Under the pieces are notes generated by a model that was given only the letters and a program-made list of their open reading frames with translations, was not told the DNA's origin and made no database searches. A stretch of DNA of 64,000 bases from an uncultured Clostridia bacterium (lineage in GTDB: Bacteria > Bacillota > Clostridia > Lachnospirales > Lachnospiraceae). The position numbers and the translations under genes are program-made. Positions 33,057 to 41,358 of this stretch are shown here, one piece after another. Position 1 is the first letter of the stretch; each line of letters starts with the position of its first letter. The stretch lies in contig CAMWKO010000002.1 in assembly GCA_947174885.1 (NCBI GenBank), forward strand, positions 1 to 64,000. Direction: 5' to 3'.

Positions 33057-35948
33057 CTAGTTGTGCTGAATATCCTCTACATGGAAATCATCATCAGGTG
33101 TATTATCCCGACCATCTATATATGGCCCCTTGGCATCTCCCTTCATAATCTGGTCAAGTGTTATCTCTCCAAAATAGTATTTAAGTACATCTGCTGACAG
33201 ACTTACTGCATATGAAGACTTGTATCCATACTGAATATTTACACTAAAGCTGATTTCAGGTTCTTCATACGGTGCATATCCCACACATAAGGCGTGGTCA
33301 GGATAATTTGCATTCTCCTGTGCTGTACCTGTCTTTGCCGCAACATTAAAATTCAGACTATTAAAGCTTGAATAGGAGTTTGCTGCCATACTTAAACCTT
33401 TTTGTACAGTTTTAATTGTAGATTCACTTACATCAATCTGTACACTTTCATTATTGGATTCTGCTACAATATTTCCGCTAGTATTTTTCACGCTATCTAT
33501 CAAAGTAAGTTCACTATTTAAACCATTAGCAGCAATAGTATTTATATATCTTGCAAGCTGAACACCTGTGAAAGAGTTTGTACCCTGTCCGATAAACGAG
33601 GCAATAACATTTTCATCAGTAAATAACGGACTATATTCCTCTACTTCAACACCTGACTTGGTTGTAAGACCAAGCTTTTCTCCATATTTCTCTAATATAT
33701 TCAAACCGCTTTGTTCATTGAATATACCTGTAGTCTTTGAAGATATTCTATACCCTACCTCATAAAAGAAATAGTTACATGAAACCTCAATAGCCCTGCA
33801 TACATTAATATTCCCATGGGAACCGGGATATATCCAGCACTTTGGCGATGGATTAACATCTTCGTAAATACCCTTTGTAAGTATTGTTGAATATTCATCT
33901 ATAACCCCCTCTTCGATACCTGTTATTGCACAAAGCATTTTAAATGTCGAGCCCGGAGCTGTACGCATCTTAGTTGCCCTGCTATATAAAGGGCTTGATA
34001 AGTCTTCACTCAATTGTTTCCAATACTTTGAATCAATAGAACCTGAAAAAATATTATTATCATAGCTTGGATACGAAACCATTGCCAGCACTTTTCCTGT
34101 ATTTGGATCAACAATAGTACATGATGCTGAACATGGTGTAAGTGCAATCTGTGCAGGTGTAATATTTAATGTTTCTATCTGTTCCATCATAAAACTGTAT
34201 GGGCTGTAAGTGCCATTACTAAGTTTCTGATACATATTTTCATCAAAATTTAAAATATTCTGGTCAAACAGTAATAAACATACCTGATTGCCTGTTATCG
34301 TTCCTAGATTGATAAGATATTTGTATATAAGTTTAGTGAATGAATTATCATATACAACTTTATCTTCTACGTATTTAATAATCGCCTCAAATATTTCTTC
34401 GCTATCTGAATATTGACCTTTCAGATTTAAAAGTGAAGTATCAACATAATTGTTGGATACCATATATAAAAGCACAGTTCTAAGACTTAATTTATCACGC
34501 ATCCAATCAGCATAAACTGTATCACCTGAAGGAATATTATCCTTTAATATGACTCCATCTGCCACTAATTTATTGAATATAAATGTAAAATACTCATTTT
34601 TTTCCTCAGTCAACTGCGCTAATGGCAATGCCTCGTCATTTTTCAACTCCGCTTCAATATTCGCTATTACATTTTCTCTTTCGGCAAACATCGTATTATA
34701 TACATTTTTTTCATTCTCAGTCGCATTATCTTCTGTAAATTTAGCTATATCTACAACATTGTTATTTAACATCTGGAAGTATACTGATTTAATTGAAATC
34801 ATCCAATCTTCTTCATCTTCAGCGGTAAGATTACGGTTTACAATTTTATCCATAAGTAATCCCGCCAAATGCTCCTCTATTAAATGATATATACCAATCT
34901 GCAAATCCGATTTTATTGTAAGATATACATCATCACCTGATTTTGGCTCAACATACTCTTCTACACTCAATACTTTACCTGTTGTATTTGTAAGCACCTT
35001 ATCATAACCCTTTGTACCGCTAAGACTAAGCTCTAATGATGCCTCAATACCACTTTTACCTACTATATCATTTAATTCATATTTAATGGCTTCATTGTCT
35101 AACTCTTCATTTAAGCTTACAAGCTCTTCCTCTGATATTTTACCGGTATATCCTAATATATGTGCAAAATATATACTGTTATTGTATACTCTTACCGTAT
35201 CCTCCTCTATCTTTACACCCGGAATATCCGCTTCGCTTTCATATATTGCAGCTACTGTTTCCTCTGAAACATCCTTTGCAACAGCCGTAGAAATATACTT
35301 TTGATATGCGTTTAATGATAAGTTGTATCTTATCATCATAATTTTTAATATTTCTTCGTCCGTATATATTTTTTTATCTATTTCATATTTATCATCTCTT
35401 AAATATTCAAAAGCAAAATAAGCCGGCTCCTCTGAATGTTTAACCTCTTCTGTATCTAAGACCTCTGTTCCGTATATATTTTTAAGAAATCTCTGTCTTG
35501 AGGTTTCGGAATATGAGTCACTAAAGGATAAAACTCCTAATTCGTCCATAACTATAGGAAAATCGCTAATAAGAGTATCTCCATTTTTTTCTATAAGAGT
35601 AATTGTTTTATATACAATATCATTTAACTGCTCATTTTTATATTTAGAGCTATCCAATGTATCTTCAATAGTTACTGAATATATAGGTTTATTATATGCT
35701 AGTAAATTTCCGTCTGCATCATATATATTTCCTCTTGTACCTGTATAATATCTGGTCTTTTCACTTTTCTGACTATATTCAGAAACATATTTTTCATTAT
35801 CTACAATCTGCAAGTTAAAAACTCTGAATATCAGCACTGAAAAAAGAGCCGTACAAATTGCTGCTAATATAAAAATTCTCGATTTAATAACATTTAGAAT
35901 TATTTCAAATATCTCCTTGATCAATTTTTGCGTCCTTTCTGCTTTCAT
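33057..35948 (-). CDS. mrdA: Penicillin-binding protein 2 (class B, elongasome transpeptidase)
   Basis: 963 residues, far longer than the 600-700 of typical PBP2. An N-terminal membrane helix (about 25-46) and dimerisation domain (TRGNIYDADGNLLAYNKPIY) precede the transpeptidase domain with catalytic Ser667 in SxxK (APGSTFK), SCN at 723-725 and KTG at 872-874. A helical insert of about 260 residues separates LTIKSDLQIG (about 345) from SCTIVDPNTGKVLAM (about 610). The ATG at 35948 lies inside mreD and has a poor ribosome site, so translation is probably coupled. Confidence 0.93.
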   Translation of the reverse strand: MKAERTQKLIKEIFEIILNVIKSRIFILAAICTALFSVLIFRVFNLQIVDNEKYVSEYSQKSEKTRYYTGTRGNIYDADGNLLAYNKPIYSVTIEDTLDSSKYKNEQLNDIVYKTITLIEKNGDTLISDFPIVMDELGVLSFSDSYSETSRQRFLKNIYGTEVLDTEEVKHSEEPAYFAFEYLRDDKYEIDKKIYTDEEILKIMMIRYNLSLNAYQKYISTAVAKDVSEETVAAIYESEADIPGVKIEEDTVRVYNNSIYFAHILGYTGKISEEELVSLNEELDNEAIKYELNDIVGKSGIEASLELSLSGTKGYDKVLTNTTGKVLSVEEYVEPKSGDDVYLTIKSDLQIGIYHLIEEHLAGLLMDKIVNRNLTAEDEEDWMISIKSVYFQMLNNNVVDIAKFTEDNATENEKNVYNTMFAERENVIANIEAELKNDEALPLAQLTEEKNEYFTFIFNKLVADGVILKDNIPSGDTVYADWMRDKLSLRTVLLYMVSNNYVDTSLLNLKGQYSDSEEIFEAIIKYVEDKVVYDNSFTKLIYKYLINLGTITGNQVCLLLFDQNILNFDENMYQKLSNGTYSPYSFMMEQIETLNITPAQIALTPCSASCTIVDPNTGKVLAMVSYPSYDNNIFSGSIDSKYWKQLSEDLSSPLYSRATKMRTAPGSTFKMLCAITGIEEGVIDEYSTILTKGIYEDVNPSPKCWIYPGSHGNINVCRAIEVSCNYFFYEVGYRISSKTTGIFNEQSGLNILEKYGEKLGLTTKSGVEVEEYSPLFTDENVIASFIGQGTNSFTGVQLARYINTIAANGLNSELTLIDSVKNTSGNIVAESNNESVQIDVSESTIKTVQKGLSMAANSYSSFNSLNFNVAAKTGTAQENANYPDHALCVGYAPYEEPEISFSVNIQYGYKSSYAVSLSADVLKYYFGEITLDQIMKGDAKGPYIDGRDNTPDDDFHVEDIQHN

Positions 35949-36441
35949 AATCGGAAAGCTTTTCGTAAACTACTAAAAGTACCTTGTATAGTAAAAGTGT
36001 AACAAAAACAGTATATATAATTTCAGGAATAATAATGTTTTTAAAATAATAGATTAAATCCAGTTTATTTCTAATTAAGAATGTAATAAAATATGTCATT
36101 AAAGAAACAGCCATATCACTAATTCCTACAGAAATAATCGGAATATGAAAATTGTGAAGATAAATTATATCATTGAAAATTCCATTGATAAATCCTACAT
36201 ACATATATAGCAATGCATTAATTCCTATGACATTTTCATAGCCGTTAAATAAATCAATGAGCAAGCCTGCAAAAAAACCAAATATAAGACCTTGCCTTCT
36301 TCCTCTCAGGAGCGAAAACATACATACAATAATAATCACTAAATTAGGAATTATATTTCCAAGCTGCAATGTACTTGCAAACGTAGTCTCTATTAAATAT
36401 GAAATTATAAGAATTAATGCAAATACAATATTTATTAACAT
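35905..36441 (-). CDS. mreD: Rod shape-determining protein MreD
   Basis: 178 residues, five to six transmembrane helices. The family-like start is IISYLIETTFASTLQLGNI, followed by the middle FGFFAGLLIDLFNG. It is a membrane partner of MreC in the elongasome. Overlaps the start of mrdA by 44 bases. Confidence 0.9.
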   Translation of the reverse strand: MLINIVFALILIISYLIETTFASTLQLGNIIPNLVIIIVCMFSLLRGRRQGLIFGFFAGLLIDLFNGYENVIGINALLYMYVGFINGIFNDIIYLHNFHIPIISVGISDMAVSLMTYFITFLIRNKLDLIYYFKNIIIPEIIYTVFVTLLLYKVLLVVYEKLSDYESRKDAKIDQGDI

Positions 36442-36455
36442 AAAGTCACCTAAAC

Positions 36456-37304
36456 CTAATCAATCTCTTCTTTAAGCTGTGTAATTACCAACACTTCTTC
36501 AAGATGTGCAAAATCAACTACAGGCATAACATATCCTGACTTTGTAAGTCTGTTAGCATCATCCTCAACACCGGTTACATATCCTATAAGTATACCGGGT
36601 ACATATTTATCACTTATGTATGAGGTAAGTAACATATCTCCTTCATTTATATTTGCATTAATATTTATATTTGAAACCCTTATAATGCCTTCATTCATAA
36701 GCTTTAAATCTCCGCTTACAATACAAATATCAGATGTTGTTGCAAATTTTGCACTTACATTGCTGCCGTCATTTATAATTGAAGTAACCTTTGCATAATT
36801 TTTTCCTACATAAGTAATTCTTCCAACTAAACCACCATCGGCAATAACATTCATGTCTACTTCAAGTCCATCATTTGAGCCTTTATCAATAGTAAACACT
36901 GTAAACCAGTTACTGGTTTCTTTTCCTATAACTCTGGCTGCAACCTTTGGATAATCTGAATATATGTCATCCAGTTTGTATAGCTCTCTTAATCTTTCCA
37001 GTTCATTCTGCTGCTGACTTAAAATTACATTTTCAGATTTTAATTCATCATTTTCTTTTTTTAATCTTTCATTTTCTTCCTGTAAATCATTTATTTCCTT
37101 TAGGGTATCAGCCTTATCAGCAAACCAGCCACCCACATAGTTCATGCCCTTTTGAATAGGTACTATAACTGTAGCTGCCGCTTCCTTTATAGGTCTTGAA
37201 AAATTCTCATTTATAACACATAAAGTAATAAATGCAATACATATAAACGATAGGATGGCTATTATATATTTAGTTGGAATAGTAAACTTTCCACGTTTTT
37301 TCAT
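36456..37304 (-). CDS. mreC: Rod shape-determining protein MreC
   Basis: 282 residues. A transmembrane helix at about 12-29, then a coiled coil at about 65-100 (heptads around LQEENERLKKENDELKSEN), then the beta-barrel MreC core with VAARVIGKETSNWFTVFTID, GLVGRITYVG and DMLLTSYISDKYVPGILIG. It links MreB to PBP2/RodA outside the membrane. Confidence 0.95.
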   Translation of the reverse strand: MKKRGKFTIPTKYIIAILSFICIAFITLCVINENFSRPIKEAAATVIVPIQKGMNYVGGWFADKADTLKEINDLQEENERLKKENDELKSENVILSQQQNELERLRELYKLDDIYSDYPKVAARVIGKETSNWFTVFTIDKGSNDGLEVDMNVIADGGLVGRITYVGKNYAKVTSIINDGSNVSAKFATTSDICIVSGDLKLMNEGIIRVSNININANINEGDMLLTSYISDKYVPGILIGYVTGVEDDANRLTKSGYVMPVVDFAHLEEVLVITQLKEEID

Positions 37305-37317
37305 ATATTACCTCGAT

Positions 37318-38340
37318 TTAATCATATTCCTTTTCTCTAGGAACATATGTCAGCTTAACAAGCTCATCTGATGAAAGTATGTCAGAAATACCTCTTATAA
37401 CTGATTCAGATGGTTCATCAGCTACATTTACTTTAAGTCCTGTTTCCTGTGTAATAAGTACGTCCAAATTTCTGATAGATGCAGAGCCTCCTGTAAGATA
37501 GATACCTCTGTTTATAATATCTGCTGATAATTCAGGTGGAGTTCTTTCCAATATAACCTTGATATTTTCAATAATCTGATGTAACAGCTCACTAATTCCC
37601 TCATGTACCATTGCACCTGTAATTTCTCTTGCATTTGGAAGACCTGTTACTATATTTCTTCCGTATGCCATGCAAACAGCATCTTCGTCTGCATTTATAG
37701 CATCTGCCAATTCTTTTTTTACTATTTCGGCAGAGCGCGAACCAATAATAAGATTAAATTTCTTCCTAATAACACTGCATATTGATTCATCCAGTTTATT
37801 TCCACCAATTTTGATGAGCTTGCTAAGAACAATACCACCTAAGGAAATAACCGTAATTTCTGTAGTATCTGCACCAATATTTACTAATAAATGTCCGTTC
37901 GGACTATTTACATCAATACCTACCCCGACTGCATCTGCAATAGGCTTTTCAACTACAGTAATCTTCTTAGACTTAACCTTTGCATCCATGATTACATCAT
38001 AAAAAGCTCTTTTTTCTACTTCTGTAATATCAGTAGGTACAGCTATACAAAAATCGGCTCCTGTAACGGTCTTTCCTGAATTAATCTTTTTGTAAAAACA
38101 GTTAAAAACCATTTCCATATTCTGAATATCAGCAATAACACCAAATTTTACAGGATATGATACTTCTAAATTTGCCGGAGCCTTTTCATACATTTCAAAG
38201 GCTGAATCTCCAAAACTAAAAATCTCACTTTTATTTTTAATAGCAATAACATTCTTTTCATTTATTGTTCCGTTATTTGCTAAAGAAAACATTTTAATAT
38301 TGCTTGTACCTAAGTCCACTCCGTATACGTGTGTAGCCAT
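37318..38340 (-). CDS. mreB: Rod shape-determining protein MreB (actin-like)
   Basis: 340 residues. Actin-fold phosphate loops are VYGVDLGTSNIKMFS near the start and LVNIGADTTEITVISLGG in the middle; IYLTGGSASIRNLD is the adenosine loop. It forms membrane filaments that steer wall elongation. GTSNIK instead of the common GTANT is a small departure. AAAGGAG precedes the ATG; followed by mreC, mreD and mrdA. Confidence 0.94.
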   Translation of the reverse strand: MATHVYGVDLGTSNIKMFSLANNGTINEKNVIAIKNKSEIFSFGDSAFEMYEKAPANLEVSYPVKFGVIADIQNMEMVFNCFYKKINSGKTVTGADFCIAVPTDITEVEKRAFYDVIMDAKVKSKKITVVEKPIADAVGVGIDVNSPNGHLLVNIGADTTEITVISLGGIVLSKLIKIGGNKLDESICSVIRKKFNLIIGSRSAEIVKKELADAINADEDAVCMAYGRNIVTGLPNAREITGAMVHEGISELLHQIIENIKVILERTPPELSADIINRGIYLTGGSASIRNLDVLITQETGLKVNVADEPSESVIRGISDILSSDELVKLTYVPREKEYD

Positions 38341-38365
38341 AATATGCTCCTTTCGATTTCAAATA

Positions 38366-39055
38366 TTATAAATATCCTTTTTCTTTAAAACTAATGTAGT
38401 TATTATTTCCAATAATAATGTGGTCTATCAAAGAAATACCTATAAGTTCACCGGCTTCTTTAATTCTCCTTGTAACCAGTCTGTCCTCACGGCTTGGAGT
38501 TGAATCACCGCTGGGATGATTGTGAATAAGTATAATAGACACTGCTCTTACCCTTAATGCTTCAATGAAAATCTCTCTTGGCGAAGCAATTGATGAATTA
38601 ACTGTACCTTTTGATATAAGAAACTCATCAATAAGTACTGCCTTTGTATTAAGAGCAAGCATTATAAGATTTTCACTTTCCTTGTGCCGTAAATCAGCAC
38701 CATAGTAATTGGCAATATCCTCCGGATTTGTAAAAGAAATGCGTTTTTGCAGATTTGCTTTAAAAATGCGTTTTCCCAACTCACAAATACATTTTATCTG
38801 AACTGCTTTTACTGTTCCAACACCATTTGCCGACATGAGCTGCTCTATATGCAGATGGTGCAGTCCTGCAAGTCCGTCGTTACTCATATGTAGCAACTCA
38901 TTTGCCAAATCTATTGCAGATTTTCCTTTTGTTCCTGTTTTTAAAAGAACTGCCAAAAGTTCTATATCTGATAATGATTCTGCACCGGATTTTAAACATC
39001 TTTCATAAGGTCTGTCATTAACAGGTAAGTCTTTAATTTTAAGTATATTGTTCAA
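38366..39055 (-). CDS. radC: RadC family JAB-domain protein
   Basis: 229 residues from a TTG start at 39055, placed by GGAGG six bases upstream. An N-terminal HhH region (LSDIELLAVLLKTGTKGKSA) precedes the JAB/MPN metalloprotease-like domain with LIHNHPSGDSTPSREDRLVT. Despite its name, a role in DNA repair is not established. It directly precedes mreB, as in many Firmicutes. Confidence 0.92.
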   Translation of the reverse strand: MNNILKIKDLPVNDRPYERCLKSGAESLSDIELLAVLLKTGTKGKSAIDLANELLHMSNDGLAGLHHLHIEQLMSANGVGTVKAVQIKCICELGKRIFKANLQKRISFTNPEDIANYYGADLRHKESENLIMLALNTKAVLIDEFLISKGTVNSSIASPREIFIEALRVRAVSIILIHNHPSGDSTPSREDRLVTRRIKEAGELIGISLIDHIIIGNNNYISFKEKGYL

Positions 39056-39116
39056 TTGAATCCTCCACTGCAACTCTCCAAAGTTAAAGTGGCAATTTCA
39101 GAATATTCTACCACAT

Positions 39117-40400
39117 TTAGAATAATTTAACAATACCTGCATCTACTAACTTCTGTAAAGACATCATAATTCCAAATTTTGCATGCGGAAAAGTGAGACC
39201 TCCCTGAAAATATACCGCATATGGCGGCTTTATCGGTCCGTCTGCACTAAGCTCAATAGAAGCTCCTGAAACAAAAGCTCCGGCTGCCATAATAACATCC
39301 GAATCATAACCCGGCATTGCCCACGGCTCCGGCTCTACATAGCCGTCTACCGGTGCAGCCGCCTGTATACCCTTGCAGAATTCAATAACACCCTCCGGTA
39401 TACCAAATTCTACTGCCTGAATAATATCATGTCTGCTTTCTTTTCCGTTCGGAACTACCTTAAACCCTAATTTCTCATATATGTTTGCTGCAAAAACTGC
39501 TCCCTTAAGGGCAGATGCGGTAACTGTTGGTGCAAGGAATAAGCCCTGATACAGACTTTTATTAATATTAAGGGATGCACCTACCTCTTTACCTAAACCG
39601 GGAGTTGTAAGTCTGTAGGCACAGTTTTCAATACATTCCTTTGTGCCTGCAATATAACCTCCTATCGGTGCAAGTCCGCCACCCGGATTTTTAATAAGCG
39701 AGCCCACAATCATATCCGCACCAAAATCAGATGGTTCAACAGTATCTACAAATTCTCCGTAACAGTTATCTACCATTACTATTAGTTTATTATTAATTTC
39801 TTTTACAAATTTAATAGCTCTTGCAATTTCCTCAACCGATAAAGTCTTTCTGGTCTGATATCCCTTTGAACGCTGAATTGCAATTACCTTTGTTCTTTCA
39901 TTTATTGCGTTTCTGATACTCTCTAAATCAAAGCTCCCGTCCCCTTGCAAATCTACCTGTGAATAGGTCACTCCGTATTCCGCCAGTGATCCTTTTGAGG
40001 GTCTTATGCCTATAACCTCCTCTAATGTATCATATGGCTTTCCTGATATGGAAAGTAATTCATCCCCTGGTCTTAAATTACCTGCCAAGGCTATTGCAAG
40101 TGCGTGTGTCCCGCATACAATATTAGGTCTTACAAGAGCCTCCTCTGTATGAAATACATCCGCAAATACTGCTTCTAAATTATCCCTTCCGTCATCATTA
40201 TAGCCATAGCCTGAAGAACCGTTAAAATGCATTTCACTTACCTTATTCTTCTTCATTGCCTTAATAACCTTAAGCTGGTTATATTCTGCCACTTCATCTA
40301 TTTTTTCAAATCTTTCCTTTAAGCTGTCCAGTACATCCTTTGAAAATGCTAATACTTCTTTACTGATTCCAAGTTCACTGTACATTTCCGAATTACTCAT
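39117..40400 (-). CDS. Methionine gamma-lyase-like PLP protein (aluminium-resistance family)
   Basis: 427 residues of the COG4100 family in the fold-type I PLP superfamily. It has HFNGSSGYGYNDDGRDNLE, VRPNIVCGTHALAIALAGNL, MVDNCYGEFVDTVEPSDFGA and the PLP-lysine region GSLIKNPGGGLAPIGGYIAG. The name comes from distant homology and an old aluminium-resistance phenotype; the substrate is not known. The start overlaps the miaA stop by eight bases, a pairing common in Clostridia. Confidence 0.87.
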   Translation of the reverse strand: MSNSEMYSELGISKEVLAFSKDVLDSLKERFEKIDEVAEYNQLKVIKAMKKNKVSEMHFNGSSGYGYNDDGRDNLEAVFADVFHTEEALVRPNIVCGTHALAIALAGNLRPGDELLSISGKPYDTLEEVIGIRPSKGSLAEYGVTYSQVDLQGDGSFDLESIRNAINERTKVIAIQRSKGYQTRKTLSVEEIARAIKFVKEINNKLIVMVDNCYGEFVDTVEPSDFGADMIVGSLIKNPGGGLAPIGGYIAGTKECIENCAYRLTTPGLGKEVGASLNINKSLYQGLFLAPTVTASALKGAVFAANIYEKLGFKVVPNGKESRHDIIQAVEFGIPEGVIEFCKGIQAAAPVDGYVEPEPWAMPGYDSDVIMAAGAFVSGASIELSADGPIKPPYAVYFQGGLTFPHAKFGIMMSLQKLVDAGIVKLF

Positions 40401-41346
40401 TTGATTTTTCCTCCAGCATTTTGTTTATATCATTAATCATATATTCTAATATTCTTTTCTTATCAAATTCATAATCCTCATAATTAATAAATTCTACATT
40501 TTTCTCCCGCCTGAACCAGGTAAGCTGTCTTTTTGCAAAACGCCTTGTTTCCTGCTTTATAGTATCTATTGCCTCATCCAGAGTCATTTCGTTTTGCAGA
40601 TATGAAACTATCTCCTTATATCCGATTCCCTGCATTGAAATAAGATTTTTAGAATATCCCATATTGAGAAGCTTTTTTACTTCCTCAACCAGTCCGTTCT
40701 CTATCATTATATCCACACGTTTATTAATTCTTTCATAGAGAAGCTTTCTATCCATATTCAGGCAGTAATACTTAAATAAATACGGCGAGTTTTTATTGCT
40801 TTCCCTTTTATTATGCTCTGATATTTTTTCACCGGTAATCCTAAAGTATTCAATAGCCCTTATCACTCTTTTTATATTGTTTTCATGAATGGCGGCAGCA
40901 CTTTCCTCATCTATTTCACTAAGCATATTATGCAGGTATGCAGCACCCTTTTCTTCATAGATTTTTTCTAAATTATTTCGTATTTCCTTATTATTGTCTT
41001 CAATGCTAAACTCCACATCATATAAGAGCGATTGTATATAAAAACCGGTACCGCCTGAAACTATTGGTATTTTACCCTTTGATAATATTTCCTCCATATA
41101 TTGTTTTGCTTTTTCTTTAAAATAAAAAATATTAAATTCTTCATCCGGATATAATTCATCTATAAGGTAATGTTTAACACCGTCCATTTCCCTGTCTGTA
41201 ACCTTTGCTGAACCTACATCCATATATTTATATACCTGTATAGAATCTGCACTAATGATTTCTCCGTTAACAGACTTTGCGAGCTTCACGGATAAATCGG
41301 TTTTTCCCACCGCAGTAGGACCTGTTAATATAATTAATGGTTTCAT
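40393..41346 (-). CDS. miaA: tRNA dimethylallyltransferase
   Basis: 317 residues from MKPLIILTGPTAVGKTDLSV. The P-loop GPTAVGKT, ISADSIQVYKYMDVGSAK and FRREKNVEFI are family marks. It adds dimethylallyl to A37 of tRNAs reading U-starting codons; MiaB (48997) then methylthiolates it. The ATG at 41346 follows AGGTGA; a GTG four codons upstream overlaps that site. It follows mutL as in the standard mutS-mutL-miaA string. Confidence 0.95.
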   Translation of the reverse strand: MKPLIILTGPTAVGKTDLSVKLAKSVNGEIISADSIQVYKYMDVGSAKVTDREMDGVKHYLIDELYPDEEFNIFYFKEKAKQYMEEILSKGKIPIVSGGTGFYIQSLLYDVEFSIEDNNKEIRNNLEKIYEEKGAAYLHNMLSEIDEESAAAIHENNIKRVIRAIEYFRITGEKISEHNKRESNKNSPYLFKYYCLNMDRKLLYERINKRVDIMIENGLVEEVKKLLNMGYSKNLISMQGIGYKEIVSYLQNEMTLDEAIDTIKQETRRFAKRQLTWFRREKNVEFINYEDYEFDKKRILEYMINDINKMLEEKSNE

Positions 41347-41358
41347 AATAAAAATCAC

